A stretch of 22,812 bases of DNA from GCA-2717185 sp964386465 (GTDB lineage: Bacteria > Pseudomonadota > Alphaproteobacteria > UBA8366 > GCA-2717185): assembly GCA_964386465.1 (NCBI GenBank), contig CAYLTU010000063.1, positions 1 through 22,812 of the forward strand, read 5' to 3'. Under the pieces are notes generated by a model that saw nothing but the letters and a program-made list of their open reading frames with translations, made no database searches and was not told the DNA's origin. Positions 1-8,643 of this stretch are shown one piece after another (positions within the stretch are counted from its first letter, which is position 1; each line of letters opens with the position of its first letter). Both the position numbers and the translations under genes were made by a program.

Positions 1-147
1 CCGAAATTCGCGCAATTGGCCTGAAAATCCGTATTCTTCACGACCGACTAATTATGAACGAATTCTATTCTTTTCGCTTAAAGTGTTTCCATGCCATAGT
101 AAGACTTGTTGTGAAACAGGGATAGAACCGTAAGGGGGGAAACGGGG

Positions 148-1368
148 ATGAGCGGTGCGCGCCGCCAGCCACGGGTATTGATATACAGCCATGATTCGTT
201 CGGGCTTGGCCATTTGCGCCGTTGCCGGGCGCTCGCGCATGCCATTTGCGAGGATGTCGACGATCTGTCGGTCCTGATCCTGTCGGGTTCGCCGATCATC
301 GGCAGTTTCGATTTTCGCTCCCGCGTCGACTTCGTCCGGGTTCCGGGCGTCATAAAATTGCGCAACGGGGAATACACGCCGCTGACCTTGCCCATGGCGA
401 TCGAGGACGCGATCGGGATGCGCGCCTCGATCATCCGGCACACGGCGGAGGTATTCGATCCCGATATTCTGATCGTCGACAAGGAGCCGCTCGGCTTGCG
501 CGGCGAACTGGCTGACACGCTTGAGGTGATGAAGGAGCGCGGCGTTCATATCGTGCTTGGGCTGCGCGACGTGCTCGACGACCCGGAACTGCTTCTGCCG
601 GAATGGACGCGCAAAAACGCGACGCCCGCTCTGCAGGAGTACTACGACGAGATTTGGGTCTACGGTCTGCCGCAAATTTGCGAACCGCTCGCCGGTCTGG
701 GCCTGCCGGCGTCGATAAAGCGCAAAATGACCTATACCGGCTATCTGCAGCGATTTGCCGACGAGGCGGCGACATTGGAATTGCCCGCCGCAAGCCGCGA
801 CAGGCCTTTTATCCTCGTCACGCCCGGCGGCGGCGGCGACGGCGAGGAACTGGTTGATTGGGTTTTGCGCACCTATGAGAGCGACGCGACGTTGCCGCAT
901 CCGTCGCTGATCGTGTTGGGACCCTTCATGCAATCCGAGCGGCGGACGGAGTTCATCACCCGCGCCGCTGCGCTGCCCGACGTCGAGGCGATCACCTTCG
1001 ATGCTCATATGGAAAGCCTGATGGCGCGGGCGTTGGGTGTTGTCGCGATGGGCGGCTACAATATTTTCTGTGAAATCCTGTCTTTCGACAAAAGAGCGTT
1101 GATCGTGCCCCGCACGGTGCCGCGCCGCGAACAATTGATTCGCGCCAGCCGGGCGGAGGAGTTGGGATTGGTTACGATGTTGCGCGGCGATAACGAGCGG
1201 AGCGCCGACACGATGGCGACAGCGCTGCGCCATCTGCCGCAACAGCAGCGCCCTTCGGATTCCGTCGTGCCCGGGCTGCTCGACGGGCTTGAGAACGTCA
1301 ATATACTGACCCGCCGCGCATTGGAACGGCAGCCGCGGCCGGCCGTCGCAGCGCGGCGGCGCGCCTGA
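148..1368 (+). CDS. GT-B glycosyltransferase, COG4671/MurG-like (first copy)
   Basis: 406 aa. Probably a cytoplasmic or membrane-peripheral glycosyltransferase that moves a sugar from a nucleotide donor; donor and acceptor cannot be told. The N-terminal domain begins with a strand and the motif SHDSFGLGHLRRC (residues 14-26), matching the glycine/histidine-rich acceptor-side loop of the MurG/GT28-like COG4671 family. The C-terminal domain has a glycine-rich donor-side loop, TPGGGGDG (225-232), and GGYNIFCE (302-309), the counterpart of the GGxxT/E segment of GT28 enzymes. A purine-rich AGGGGGGA lies 7 nt before the ATG, supporting this start. The C-terminus is Arg/Ala-rich. It opens an eleven-gene run, with the next gene 5 nt downstream, and is paralogous to the gene at 4311. 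The fold assignment is confident; the substrate is unknown. Confidence 0.85.
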   Translation: MSGARRQPRVLIYSHDSFGLGHLRRCRALAHAICEDVDDLSVLILSGSPIIGSFDFRSRVDFVRVPGVIKLRNGEYTPLTLPMAIEDAIGMRASIIRHTAEVFDPDILIVDKEPLGLRGELADTLEVMKERGVHIVLGLRDVLDDPELLLPEWTRKNATPALQEYYDEIWVYGLPQICEPLAGLGLPASIKRKMTYTGYLQRFADEAATLELPAASRDRPFILVTPGGGGDGEELVDWVLRTYESDATLPHPSLIVLGPFMQSERRTEFITRAAALPDVEAITFDAHMESLMARALGVVAMGGYNIFCEILSFDKRALIVPRTVPRREQLIRASRAEELGLVTMLRGDNERSADTMATALRHLPQQQRPSDSVVPGLLDGLENVNILTRRALERQPRPAVAARRRA

Positions 1369-1373
1369 CGACC

Positions 1374-2597
1374 ATGACGATCTGCGTCGTTCTGAAAGGC
1401 TATCCCCGTCTTTCGGAGACCTTCATCGCGCAAGAAATTCTCGCACTGCAGAAGCGCGGCGTAGCGCTAAATATCGCATCGCTGCGGCACCCGACGGACA
1501 GCCAGACCCATCCCGTACATCGGGACATCGACGCCGCGGTCAACTATCTGCCGGAATACCTGCACGACGAACCGGGTCGCGTCTTCAAGGCCTGGGCGCG
1601 GGTACGGAGCAGGGACGGCTATACGGCGGCGCGCGCCGCGTTCCACGGCGACCTCATGAGGGACCCGACCCGGAACCGGTTCCGGCGGTTCGGTCAGGCC
1701 TGCGTGCTGGCCGACGAGCTGCCACCCGGTACGAGCCGCTTTTACGCCCATTTCCTCCACACGCCGGCTTCGGTCGCCCGATACGCCGCGCTGATAACGG
1801 GGTTGCCCTGGTGTTGTTCCGCGCATGCCAAGGACATCTGGACGACGCCGCAATGGGAGATCGGGGAAAAACTGGCCGCGCTCGACTGGCTGGTGACATG
1901 CACGGCCTTCGGCGCCGATTATCTCAGTCAATTCGCGCCGCGGCCAGACACCGTATCGCTGCTGTATCACGGCCTGGATTTCACGCGTTTTCCGCCACCG
2001 CCACCGATCGAACGATCAGGCGACAGGCCGATCCGTATCCTTTCGGTCGGCCGGGCCGTCGCGAAAAAGGGATACGATGACCTGCTGCAGGCGCTGGCGC
2101 TGCTGCCGCAGGACCTGGACTGGGAATTTTGCCATATCGGCGGCGGGCCGCTGCTCGAGGAACTGCGCGCGCAGGCCGACCGACTGGAATTGACGGCGCG
2201 GATCGAGTGGCTGGGACCGCAACCGCAAGAGGCGATCCTCGACGCGTTGCGCGACGCCGACATTTTCACACTGGCGAGTAAAATCGCCGAAGATGGCGAC
2301 CGCGACGGCCTGCCGAACGTACTGATGGAAGCCCAAAGCCAGGCGCTGGCCGTCGCCGCAACAAAGACGGCAGGCATTCCCGAATTAATAGATGACGGCG
2401 AAACCGGGTTGCTGGCGCCGCCGAACGATCCGGCCGGGCTGGCGGCAGCCATCACCCGGCTGATCGGTGATCCGAAACTGCGCCAGCGTCTCGGCGAGGC
2501 CGGCTTCGAGCGCGTCCGCAGTGTTTTCTCGCTCGATAGCGGTATAGACAGGCTGGCCGCTCGATTGGGCGGCACCGAGCACCCCGTCGCCGCGTGA
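1374..2597 (+). CDS. GT4-family glycosyltransferase
   Basis: 407 aa, usual length for a retaining GT-B enzyme of family GT4. The N-terminal VVLKGYPRLSETFI (about 5-18) is typical of colanic-acid/exopolysaccharide type transferases. The C-terminal Rossmann domain begins at ILSVGRAVAKKG (about 232-242). The EX7E-type donor site appears as DGLPNVLME (311-319), where Asp takes the first position, followed by GIPELIDDGETGLL, the ribose/diphosphate-binding segment. It should add a sugar from a nucleotide donor to a lipid- or glycan-linked acceptor at the inner membrane. Its ATG lies 5 nt after the upstream stop and its TGA overlaps the start of the next gene, which implies co-translation. The specific sugar cannot be read from the sequence. 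Confidence 0.88.
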   Translation: MTICVVLKGYPRLSETFIAQEILALQKRGVALNIASLRHPTDSQTHPVHRDIDAAVNYLPEYLHDEPGRVFKAWARVRSRDGYTAARAAFHGDLMRDPTRNRFRRFGQACVLADELPPGTSRFYAHFLHTPASVARYAALITGLPWCCSAHAKDIWTTPQWEIGEKLAALDWLVTCTAFGADYLSQFAPRPDTVSLLYHGLDFTRFPPPPPIERSGDRPIRILSVGRAVAKKGYDDLLQALALLPQDLDWEFCHIGGGPLLEELRAQADRLELTARIEWLGPQPQEAILDALRDADIFTLASKIAEDGDRDGLPNVLMEAQSQALAVAATKTAGIPELIDDGETGLLAPPNDPAGLAAAITRLIGDPKLRQRLGEAGFERVRSVFSLDSGIDRLAARLGGTEHPVAA

Positions 2598-3721
2598 TGC
2601 GGATAGCCTTTTACGCACCACTGAAATCGCCTGACCATCCGGTGCCCTCCGGCGACCGGCGCGTCGCCCGACTGCTGCTGGAGGCAATGCGCCGCGCGGG
2701 GCACGACGTGCGCATTGCCTCGCGGCTGCGGGCATTCGAAGGCGAAGGCGATAGACGCCGGCAGGACCGGATCAAAAAACGGGGGGCCGCGCTGGCCCAT
2801 CGCTACACGCTAAAGCATCGAAGCAACCCGCCCGACCTTTGGTTTACCTATCACCTCTATCACAAAGCACCGGATTGGCTCGGACCGGCGGTCAGCGCCG
2901 CGTTCACGATCCCCTACGTCGCGGCCGAAGCAAGCGTTGCCCCGAAGCGATCGGACGGTCCCTGGGCGGAAGGGCATGCGGCGATCTGCGACGCTGTTCG
3001 CATGGCCAGCCGCATTTTAGTGCTGAATCCGGACGATGCGGAGTGCCTGATCCCTTTGCTTATCGGAAAAGAAAGGCTGGTCAGCCTGCCGCCGTTCCTC
3101 GACACGCACGCGCTGCGGAAGGCCGCGAATGCGCGCCAAACGCACCGAGAGGCGTTGACCGCACGCTACGGCCTTCGACCGGAATCCCTATGGGTTGCCG
3201 TGACGGCGATGATGCGGCACGGAGACAAGCTTGATTCCTATCGACTGTTGGCCCTGGCGAAACGGCGGTTGCGCGATCTGCCCTTGACTTGGCTTATCGC
3301 GGGGGACGGACCGGCGCGCGGCGAGGTCGAAACCGCCCTGGGAGCGCTCGACACCGTCTATCTTGGCGCGCTCGATGCGGCCGGCATCGAAAGCTTGCAC
3401 GCCGCTGCCGACTTTGCGGTTTGGCCGGCCGTTCGGGAGGCTTTCGGCATGGCGTTGCTGGAAGCGCAGGCCGCAGGCCTGCCCGTCGTCGCCGGCGCCT
3501 CGCCCGGTGTCGCTCAAATCGTCGCCGATGGTGAAACCGGACTGTTGACGCCGGCTGGCGACGACACGATGCTGGCGGACGCCGTGCGGCGGCTTGTAGA
3601 GAATCCGGCCCTGCGCGAACGCATGAGAGGCGCGGCAATGAAAAAAGCGGAACGGGTTCACGGCATCGGCGCAGCCACGCAGCGCCTAGATCGCGTCCTG
3701 CGGGAGGCGTTGAGCGCGTGA
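2597..3721 (+). CDS. GT4-family glycosyltransferase
   Basis: 374 aa from the ATG at 2597, which shares its A with the upstream TGA; a GTG at 2594 directly before it is an equally in-frame alternative adding one residue. It is a GT-B glycosyltransferase with an N-terminal acceptor domain starting at RIAFYAPLKSP and a C-terminal donor domain. EAFGMALLE gives the EX7E motif at Glu281 and Glu289, followed by a GVAQIVADGETGLL-type loop. The N-terminal half is more divergent from common GT4 proteins and includes an Arg/Lys-rich stretch (about 45-75). It is the second GT4 enzyme in tandem with the preceding gene, so two successive sugar additions are plausible. Its stop overlaps the next start as GTGA. 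The donor is not identifiable. Confidence 0.86.
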   Translation: MRIAFYAPLKSPDHPVPSGDRRVARLLLEAMRRAGHDVRIASRLRAFEGEGDRRRQDRIKKRGAALAHRYTLKHRSNPPDLWFTYHLYHKAPDWLGPAVSAAFTIPYVAAEASVAPKRSDGPWAEGHAAICDAVRMASRILVLNPDDAECLIPLLIGKERLVSLPPFLDTHALRKAANARQTHREALTARYGLRPESLWVAVTAMMRHGDKLDSYRLLALAKRRLRDLPLTWLIAGDGPARGEVETALGALDTVYLGALDAAGIESLHAAADFAVWPAVREAFGMALLEAQAAGLPVVAGASPGVAQIVADGETGLLTPAGDDTMLADAVRRLVENPALRERMRGAAMKKAERVHGIGAATQRLDRVLREALSA

Positions 3722-4314
3722 CCCTGATCGCGCTGATACGTCATGGCCCGACGGAATGGAACGAGACCGGAATCGTTCAGGGCCGCAGCGATATTCCGTT
3801 GAGCGAGACTGGGCGCGCCAAGATCGCATCCTATACGCCGCCGAATGAAATCGCCGGTTTCGACTGGGTATCGAGCCCGCTGACCCGGGCGATGGAAACG
3901 GCGGAAATCCTGACCGGACGAACCGAACCGACGGATGCGCGGCTGGTCGAGATGGATTGGTCGGAATGGGAAGGCATGACCCTGCCCGATCTGCGCGCCC
4001 GGCTCGGCAACCTCATGACGGCGTGGGAAGCCGACGGGCTCGACTTCCGCGCGCCGGGCGGCGAAAGCCCGCGCGACGTGCAGGACCGGCTGCGTCCGTT
4101 CCTCGCCGAACGGGCGGCCGCCGGCCGCAACACGGTCGTCGTTTGCCACAAAGGCGTCATCCGGGCGTTTTATGCGCTCGCCGTTTCCTGGGACATGACC
4201 GACAAGGCGCCGGACAAGCTGCGCGACGATTGCGCGCATCTGTTCAAGCTTGCACCGGACGGGTTGCCGGCGCCTCACCGGCTTAACGTGCCACTCGTCG
4301 ATAGGGACGAATGA
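3718..4314 (+). CDS. Histidine phosphatase family protein (phosphoglycerate-mutase-like)
   Basis: 198 aa; starts at GTG 3718 inside the upstream stop (GTGA) and ends in an ATGA overlap with the next gene. It is a branch-1 histidine phosphatase: LIRHG (6-10) carries the phospho-accepting His9 and Arg8, Arg57 lies in SPLTRAMET, Glu78 in LVEMDWSEWEG is the likely proton donor, and His144 in VCHKGVIR completes the pocket. All catalytic positions are present, so it is probably active. Members include CobC, phosphoglycerate mutases and sugar phosphatases. Given four neighbouring glycosyltransferases, a sugar-phosphate or polyprenyl/glycan-phosphate substrate is the best inference. No cobalamin genes are nearby, which argues against alpha-ribazole phosphatase. 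Confidence 0.88.
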   Translation: MTLIALIRHGPTEWNETGIVQGRSDIPLSETGRAKIASYTPPNEIAGFDWVSSPLTRAMETAEILTGRTEPTDARLVEMDWSEWEGMTLPDLRARLGNLMTAWEADGLDFRAPGGESPRDVQDRLRPFLAERAAAGRNTVVVCHKGVIRAFYALAVSWDMTDKAPDKLRDDCAHLFKLAPDGLPAPHRLNVPLVDRDE

Positions 4315-5462
4315 CCGCACGGCCGCGCATTCTTTTTTATGTCCAGCATCTGCTCGGCATCGGTCATCAAGTGCGCGCCTCGGCAATCACGCGCGCCATG
4401 CGGCGGCGTGGGCTGGATGTCGTCTACGTCAGCGGCGGATTTTCGAACACCGCATTCGATCTCGATGGCGCGGAAGTCATCCAGCTACCGCCGACGCGCA
4501 CCGCCGACGCGACTTTCAGCACACTGCTCGATGGCGACGGGCGGCCCGTGGACGATGCCTGGGAAGCACAACGTCGCGCGGCGCTGCTGGACGCCTTCGA
4601 ACGGACGCGGCCCGACGCCCTTCTCATCGAGAGTTTTCCATTCGGCCGTCGCCGGTTCCGGTTTGAGTTGCTACCGCTGCTCGATAAAGCCGGCGGCAGT
4701 GTGCCGGTCGCCGCTTCCGTGCGCGATATTCTGGTCGCGAAGGACGATCCGAAACGGGTCCGGTGGATCGTCGATACGGTCGAGGCGTATTTCGATGCGG
4801 TCATCGTACATGGCGACCCGGACATCGTTTCGTTGGACGCCACATTCCCCGGCGCCGCCGCGATCGGGGATCGTATTCGCTACTCCGGCTATGTCGCCCC
4901 CGAAATAATTCATCGGGAAGGTTCGAAACGGACCGGCGTTGCCGTTTCAGCGGGCGGCGGCGCGGTGGGCGGCCCAATCCTGCGCGCATCGATTGACGCG
5001 CGGCCGCTTTCACGCCTATCGGACGCGCCATGGCGCCTGATTACAGGCCCAAACCTGCCAAACGCGGATCGAAAGGCGCTAAAACCACAGCAAGGTGTGA
5101 CAATCGACACATACCTTGAAGATTTTAACCGGTTTTTATGTACTGTCGCGGTATCCGTAAGTCAGGCAGGTTACAACACGGTGATGGATTTGCTTACAAG
5201 CCGTACGAAAGCCGTCTTGGTGCCCTTCAGTCAGCATGGCGAAACCGAGCAAACATTGCGCGCCTCGCTTTTGGCGCAACGGGGGTTTTTTCAGATTCTG
5301 CCGGAGTCGAATCTCACGCCGGCGACGCTTGCCGCCGCCATCGACGCCGCCCATGACGGCCCCGCGCCGGACCCCTCGGATATCGACCTCGATGGGGCCG
5401 CAAGGACCGCGCGAATCATGGGTGAACTTGCAACTGGTCGCCCGAATTCCGGTCGTCTATAA
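4311..5462 (+). CDS. GT-B glycosyltransferase, COG4671/MurG-like (second copy)
   Basis: 383 aa. Second COG4671-type transferase of the cluster. The N-terminus has LFYVQHLLGIGHQVR (8-22), the same strand plus GxGH loop as the gene at 148. The C-terminal donor domain has SAGGGAVGG (213-221), then SVSQAGYNTVMD (about 292-303) and VPFSQHGETEQTLRA, matching the GGxxT and E-Q-xx-RA pattern of GT28/MurG donor sites. This copy keeps the canonical EQ-xx-RA ending better than the gene at 148, so the two probably use different donors or acceptors. It overlaps the upstream phosphatase by ATGA and is followed after 9 nt by the deacetylase gene. A purely regulatory or non-catalytic role is possible but less likely. 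Confidence 0.84.
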   Translation: MTARPRILFYVQHLLGIGHQVRASAITRAMRRRGLDVVYVSGGFSNTAFDLDGAEVIQLPPTRTADATFSTLLDGDGRPVDDAWEAQRRAALLDAFERTRPDALLIESFPFGRRRFRFELLPLLDKAGGSVPVAASVRDILVAKDDPKRVRWIVDTVEAYFDAVIVHGDPDIVSLDATFPGAAAIGDRIRYSGYVAPEIIHREGSKRTGVAVSAGGGAVGGPILRASIDARPLSRLSDAPWRLITGPNLPNADRKALKPQQGVTIDTYLEDFNRFLCTVAVSVSQAGYNTVMDLLTSRTKAVLVPFSQHGETEQTLRASLLAQRGFFQILPESNLTPATLAAAIDAAHDGPAPDPSDIDLDGAARTARIMGELATGRPNSGRL

Positions 5463-5471
5463 GAACCAGCC

Positions 5472-6254
5472 ATGCTAGCGGCCTTACGCGAACATACCAT
5501 CACGGGATGGACAGAATTGGAGAGCGAGCTCGACGCGTGGCACGCGTCGGGAACCCGCGCGACCTTCTGGTTGCGCGACGACGACGCGACGCGACCCGGA
5601 CCGCGGCTTGAGCGTCTTTTAACGGCTGCCGGCACGGCGCCGCTCTCGCTCGCGGTGATCCCCGTGGAAGCGTCGGATGAATTGGCGGCGTGCGTCCGCC
5701 AACGGGGCACCGTGACGGCGCTGCAGCATGGCTATGCGCACGTCAATCACGCGCCGCCGGAAGCCAAGAAATCGGAATTCTGCGATTCTCGCCCGCTATC
5801 CGCGATGATGGCGGAAATCGCCGCCGGCCGCGAGCGTATGGCGGCGCTGTTCGGCGATCGTTTCGTTTCCGTATTCGTTCCGCCCTGGAACCGCTTCCCG
5901 GCGGCGATCGCTGAACCGCTGGCGGAACAAGGCTTCCTGGGGCTGTCGGCCTACGGGCCGCGCCGCCGGGATGCGGCTTGCCGCATGGTGAACTGTCACG
6001 CCGATCTGATCGACTGGCGCGGCAGCCGCCGTTTCATCGGCGAGAATGCGATCCTCGCGCAGATCGTCGATCATCTCTCGGCCCGGCGCCGCGGGATTGT
6101 CGACGCAACGGAACCGACCGGTCTGCTGACCCACCACCGCGACCATGATCCGGCGTGCTGGCGCTTCATCACGGCATTCGTTCGTGTCGTCGGAGACCAT
6201 CCGGCCGCGGACTGGACAACGGCCGAAACGGCTCTCTCGGACGCGCCGCGATGA
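5472..6254 (+). CDS. NodB-like polysaccharide deacetylase family protein
   Basis: 260 aa, no signal peptide, so probably cytoplasmic. It resembles a divergent carbohydrate esterase 4 (NodB homology) domain. FWLRDDDA (32-39) would be motif 1 with the catalytic/metal aspartates, HGYAH (86-90) is the HxxxH metal-binding motif 2, PPWNR (137-141) is the equivalent of motif 3, and LLTHHRDHD (about 218-226) supplies the late catalytic histidine. Likely reaction: metal-dependent removal of N- or O-acetyl groups from a sugar or lipid-linked glycan made by the neighbouring transferases. A cytoplasmic deacetylase suits modification of a lipid-linked precursor before export. It ends in an ATGA overlap with the next gene. 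The class is fairly sure; substrate and activity are inferred. Confidence 0.8.
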   Translation: MLAALREHTITGWTELESELDAWHASGTRATFWLRDDDATRPGPRLERLLTAAGTAPLSLAVIPVEASDELAACVRQRGTVTALQHGYAHVNHAPPEAKKSEFCDSRPLSAMMAEIAAGRERMAALFGDRFVSVFVPPWNRFPAAIAEPLAEQGFLGLSAYGPRRRDAACRMVNCHADLIDWRGSRRFIGENAILAQIVDHLSARRRGIVDATEPTGLLTHHRDHDPACWRFITAFVRVVGDHPAADWTTAETALSDAPR

Positions 6255-6754
6255 CCCACAGCTATCCGCTGACGAATCTTTACGGCGACTATCTGCGCTC
6301 GATAATAGGCCTGGTTTTCATGGGCGTGCCCTTCATCTTCTCGCTCGGCAATTTGTTCATGACGGTGGTCTTGGGCGGCCTCACCTTGCTTTTCCTGGCT
6401 TTCGGAATTCGCACCGGAGTACGGCATTTTACGGTTATCGAGACGTCGCCGGAGGGTATCGCCGCCATCGGACCGCTCGGCCGCCGCATCGCCTGGTCTG
6501 AGGTCGCAAAGGTCGATCTGAAATATTTTTCGACCACCCGCGACAGGAAAAACAAGGACGGTTGGATGCAATTGAAACTTTGCGGCAATGCGGGGTGTCT
6601 AAAGATGGAGTCCAACCTGACCGACTTCGATCGGATCGCCTCGCAAGCCGCCACTGCCGGCTTCGAGAATGGCGCGGAGATGAACGAAACGACGGTGGAA
6701 AATTTCACGGCGATGGGCGTTACCGTGAACCTGCCGGACGAGGACGACGAATGA
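6251..6754 (+). CDS. Small membrane protein with two N-terminal helices and a PH-like C-terminal region
   Basis: 167 aa from the ATG at 6251 (ATGA overlap with the upstream stop). I do not recognise a named family. Two hydrophobic segments (about 17-31 and 34-52) form a membrane hairpin, followed by a soluble region containing FTVIETSPEGIAAIGPLGRRIAWSEV in consecutive parts. That strand pattern and the IAWSEVAKVDL phrase resemble bacterial PH-like (bPH/YcxB-type) domains placed after a transmembrane hairpin. The C-terminus is acidic (NLPDEDDE). It links the glycan genes to the ABC transporter, overlapping both neighbours by 4 nt, so it may be an accessory membrane factor of either. Function unknown. 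Confidence 0.75.
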   Translation: MTHSYPLTNLYGDYLRSIIGLVFMGVPFIFSLGNLFMTVVLGGLTLLFLAFGIRTGVRHFTVIETSPEGIAAIGPLGRRIAWSEVAKVDLKYFSTTRDRKNKDGWMQLKLCGNAGCLKMESNLTDFDRIASQAATAGFENGAEMNETTVENFTAMGVTVNLPDEDDE

Positions 6755-8643
6755 CTGGAAACCTGCTTTCCGTCGAAGATCTGCGCGTCCATTTCGAACT
6801 GCCCGAGGGCAAGATCGAAGCGGTGCGCGGCGTCTCATTCCGCGTCCGGCCCGGTTCGACCGTCGCGCTGATCGGCGAATCCGGGTCCGGTAAGTCGGTC
6901 GTTTCGCAGGCGATCATGGGAATTCTACCCAAGGCCGCGCGCATTGGCGGCGGCCGCATCGCCTTTCACAATCAGGCGCGGGACGCGGCCCCCGTCGACA
7001 TTGCCTCGCTCGATCCGCGCCGCGCGGCGATGCGGGCCATCCGCGGCGATCAGATTTCGATCATCTTCCAGGAACCGATGACGTCGCTGTCGCCATTGCA
7101 CACGATCGGCGATCAGATCAGCGAAGCGCTTCACCTGCACCGCAACTGTTCCAAGCCGGAAGGATTGGAACTTACCGAAGAAATGCTGCGGCTCGTCGGC
7201 TTTCCAGACCCGGCGCGCGCGTTGCGGACCTATCCCTTCGAACTGTCCGGCGGGCTGCGGCAGCGCTCCATGATCGCCATGGCGCTGATCTGCCGGCCGG
7301 GACTGCTGATCGCCGACGAACCGACGACCGCGCTCGACGTCACGATCCAGGCGCAGATCCTCAAATTGATCGTGGATTTGCAGGCCGAGCTCGGCATGGC
7401 GGTGCTGATCATCACCCACGATTTGGGTGTGGTCGCGAATATGGCGGACGAAATCGTCGTCATGTATCACGGCGAGATCATGGAATCGGGAACCCTCGAC
7501 CACATCTTCCGCGATCCCCAACATCCGTATCTGAAAGCGCTGCAGCACGCCGTGCCGCGTTTCGACATGGGACCCGGCGAGCGGTTGGTGCCGATCCGCG
7601 CGATCGAACCGACGCGCGGGTTCCTGCACGCCGAAAAGGAACCCTGGCCCGAAGGCGCTGACGATGCCGGGCCGATCCTGAAAGTCGAGAATTTGCGCAA
7701 GGAATACACCATCCGCAAAAGCGGCTGGTTCAGCCGCGGCGACGACAGTCGGATCGTCGCCGTCGACGACGTCAGCTTCGAGGTACGGCGTGGCGAATGC
7801 CTCGGCCTGGTCGGCGAAAGCGGCTGCGGCAAGACGACCCTATCGAAAATGCTGATGCGCGCGATCACTCCGGACAATGGCGCCGTGACCTACAACGACC
7901 GCGGCACGGTGCGCGACGTTCTGGCGCTGAGTCAGGAAGAGCTGATCCCGTTCCGGCGCAAACTGCAGTTCATGTTCCAAGATCCCTACGGATCGCTCAA
8001 TCCGCGCATGACGGTGTTCGAAATCATCACCGAACCGCTGGTGATTCACGAGATCGGCAATGCCGGGACCCGCCGCCAATATGCGCGTGAGCTGATGGAG
8101 CTGGTCGGTCTCGACATTCGGCATTTGAGCCGTTATCCGCACAGCTTCTCCGGCGGGCAGCGGCAACGGATCGGCATCGCACGAGCGCTTGCCCTGCAGC
8201 CGGATATGCTGATCTGCGACGAGCCGGTATCTGCGCTCGACGTATCGGTGCAGGCGCAAATCCTCAATTTACTGAAAGATCTGCAGGAAGAACTGGGACT
8301 GACTTATCTGTTCATTTCGCACAATCTGGCGGTCGTCGATTATATCGCCGACAGAATAGCGGTAATGTGCCGGGGCCATCTGGTCGAAACCGCGCGCAGC
8401 GAAGACATTTTCAAGAATCCGATTCATCCCTACACTCAAGCATTGCTGCGCGCCGTCCCGGAACCTAATCCGGACCGGCCCTTGGATTTCTCCGGTATCA
8501 TGGAAGACCGCGCTTCGAACCCGGCCGAATGGCCGCACCCCTTCGCTGGTCAAGGGGCCGGACGGCCGGTGATGCGTCAGGTCAGCGACGGCCACGCGGT
8601 ACGGGCGCTTCCGGAATCGGATTTAGGGGCGTGGATGTCATGA
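6751..8643 (+). CDS. ABC importer ATP-binding protein with two fused nucleotide-binding domains (Dpp/Opp/Yej type)
   Basis: 630 aa from the ATG at 6751, chosen for the ATGA overlap with the upstream gene; an upstream in-frame extension exists but lies inside the previous CDS. Two ATPase domains are fused, as in YejF and GsiA. Domain 1 has Walker A GESGSGKS (42-49), signature LSGGLRQR (165-172) and Walker B LLIADEP (185-191). Domain 2 has GESGCGKT (355-362), FSGGQRQR (466-473) and MLICDEP (486-492). Each is followed by a typical HPYxxAL segment (HPYLKAL, HPYTQAL) of oligopeptide-type ATPases. It should power uptake through the two permeases encoded downstream, acting at the inner-membrane cytoplasmic face. 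All ATPase motifs look intact. The stop overlaps the substrate-binding-protein start (ATGA). Confidence 0.95.
   Translation: MTGNLLSVEDLRVHFELPEGKIEAVRGVSFRVRPGSTVALIGESGSGKSVVSQAIMGILPKAARIGGGRIAFHNQARDAAPVDIASLDPRRAAMRAIRGDQISIIFQEPMTSLSPLHTIGDQISEALHLHRNCSKPEGLELTEEMLRLVGFPDPARALRTYPFELSGGLRQRSMIAMALICRPGLLIADEPTTALDVTIQAQILKLIVDLQAELGMAVLIITHDLGVVANMADEIVVMYHGEIMESGTLDHIFRDPQHPYLKALQHAVPRFDMGPGERLVPIRAIEPTRGFLHAEKEPWPEGADDAGPILKVENLRKEYTIRKSGWFSRGDDSRIVAVDDVSFEVRRGECLGLVGESGCGKTTLSKMLMRAITPDNGAVTYNDRGTVRDVLALSQEELIPFRRKLQFMFQDPYGSLNPRMTVFEIITEPLVIHEIGNAGTRRQYARELMELVGLDIRHLSRYPHSFSGGQRQRIGIARALALQPDMLICDEPVSALDVSVQAQILNLLKDLQEELGLTYLFISHNLAVVDYIADRIAVMCRGHLVETARSEDIFKNPIHPYTQALLRAVPEPNPDRPLDFSGIMEDRASNPAEWPHPFAGQGAGRPVMRQVSDGHAVRALPESDLGAWMS

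Noticed and set aside
1..147. Possible promoter for the first glycosyltransferase gene
   Set aside because: Region is AT-rich relative to the rest and has -10-like strings (CATAGT, GATAGA), but none pairs with a credible -35 at 16-18 nt; the true promoter may lie before the window.
52..1242. A 396-codon minus-strand frame opposite the first glycosyltransferase
   Set aside because: Gln/Arg-rich antisense product without motifs, whereas the + strand frame has a ribosome site and family motifs.
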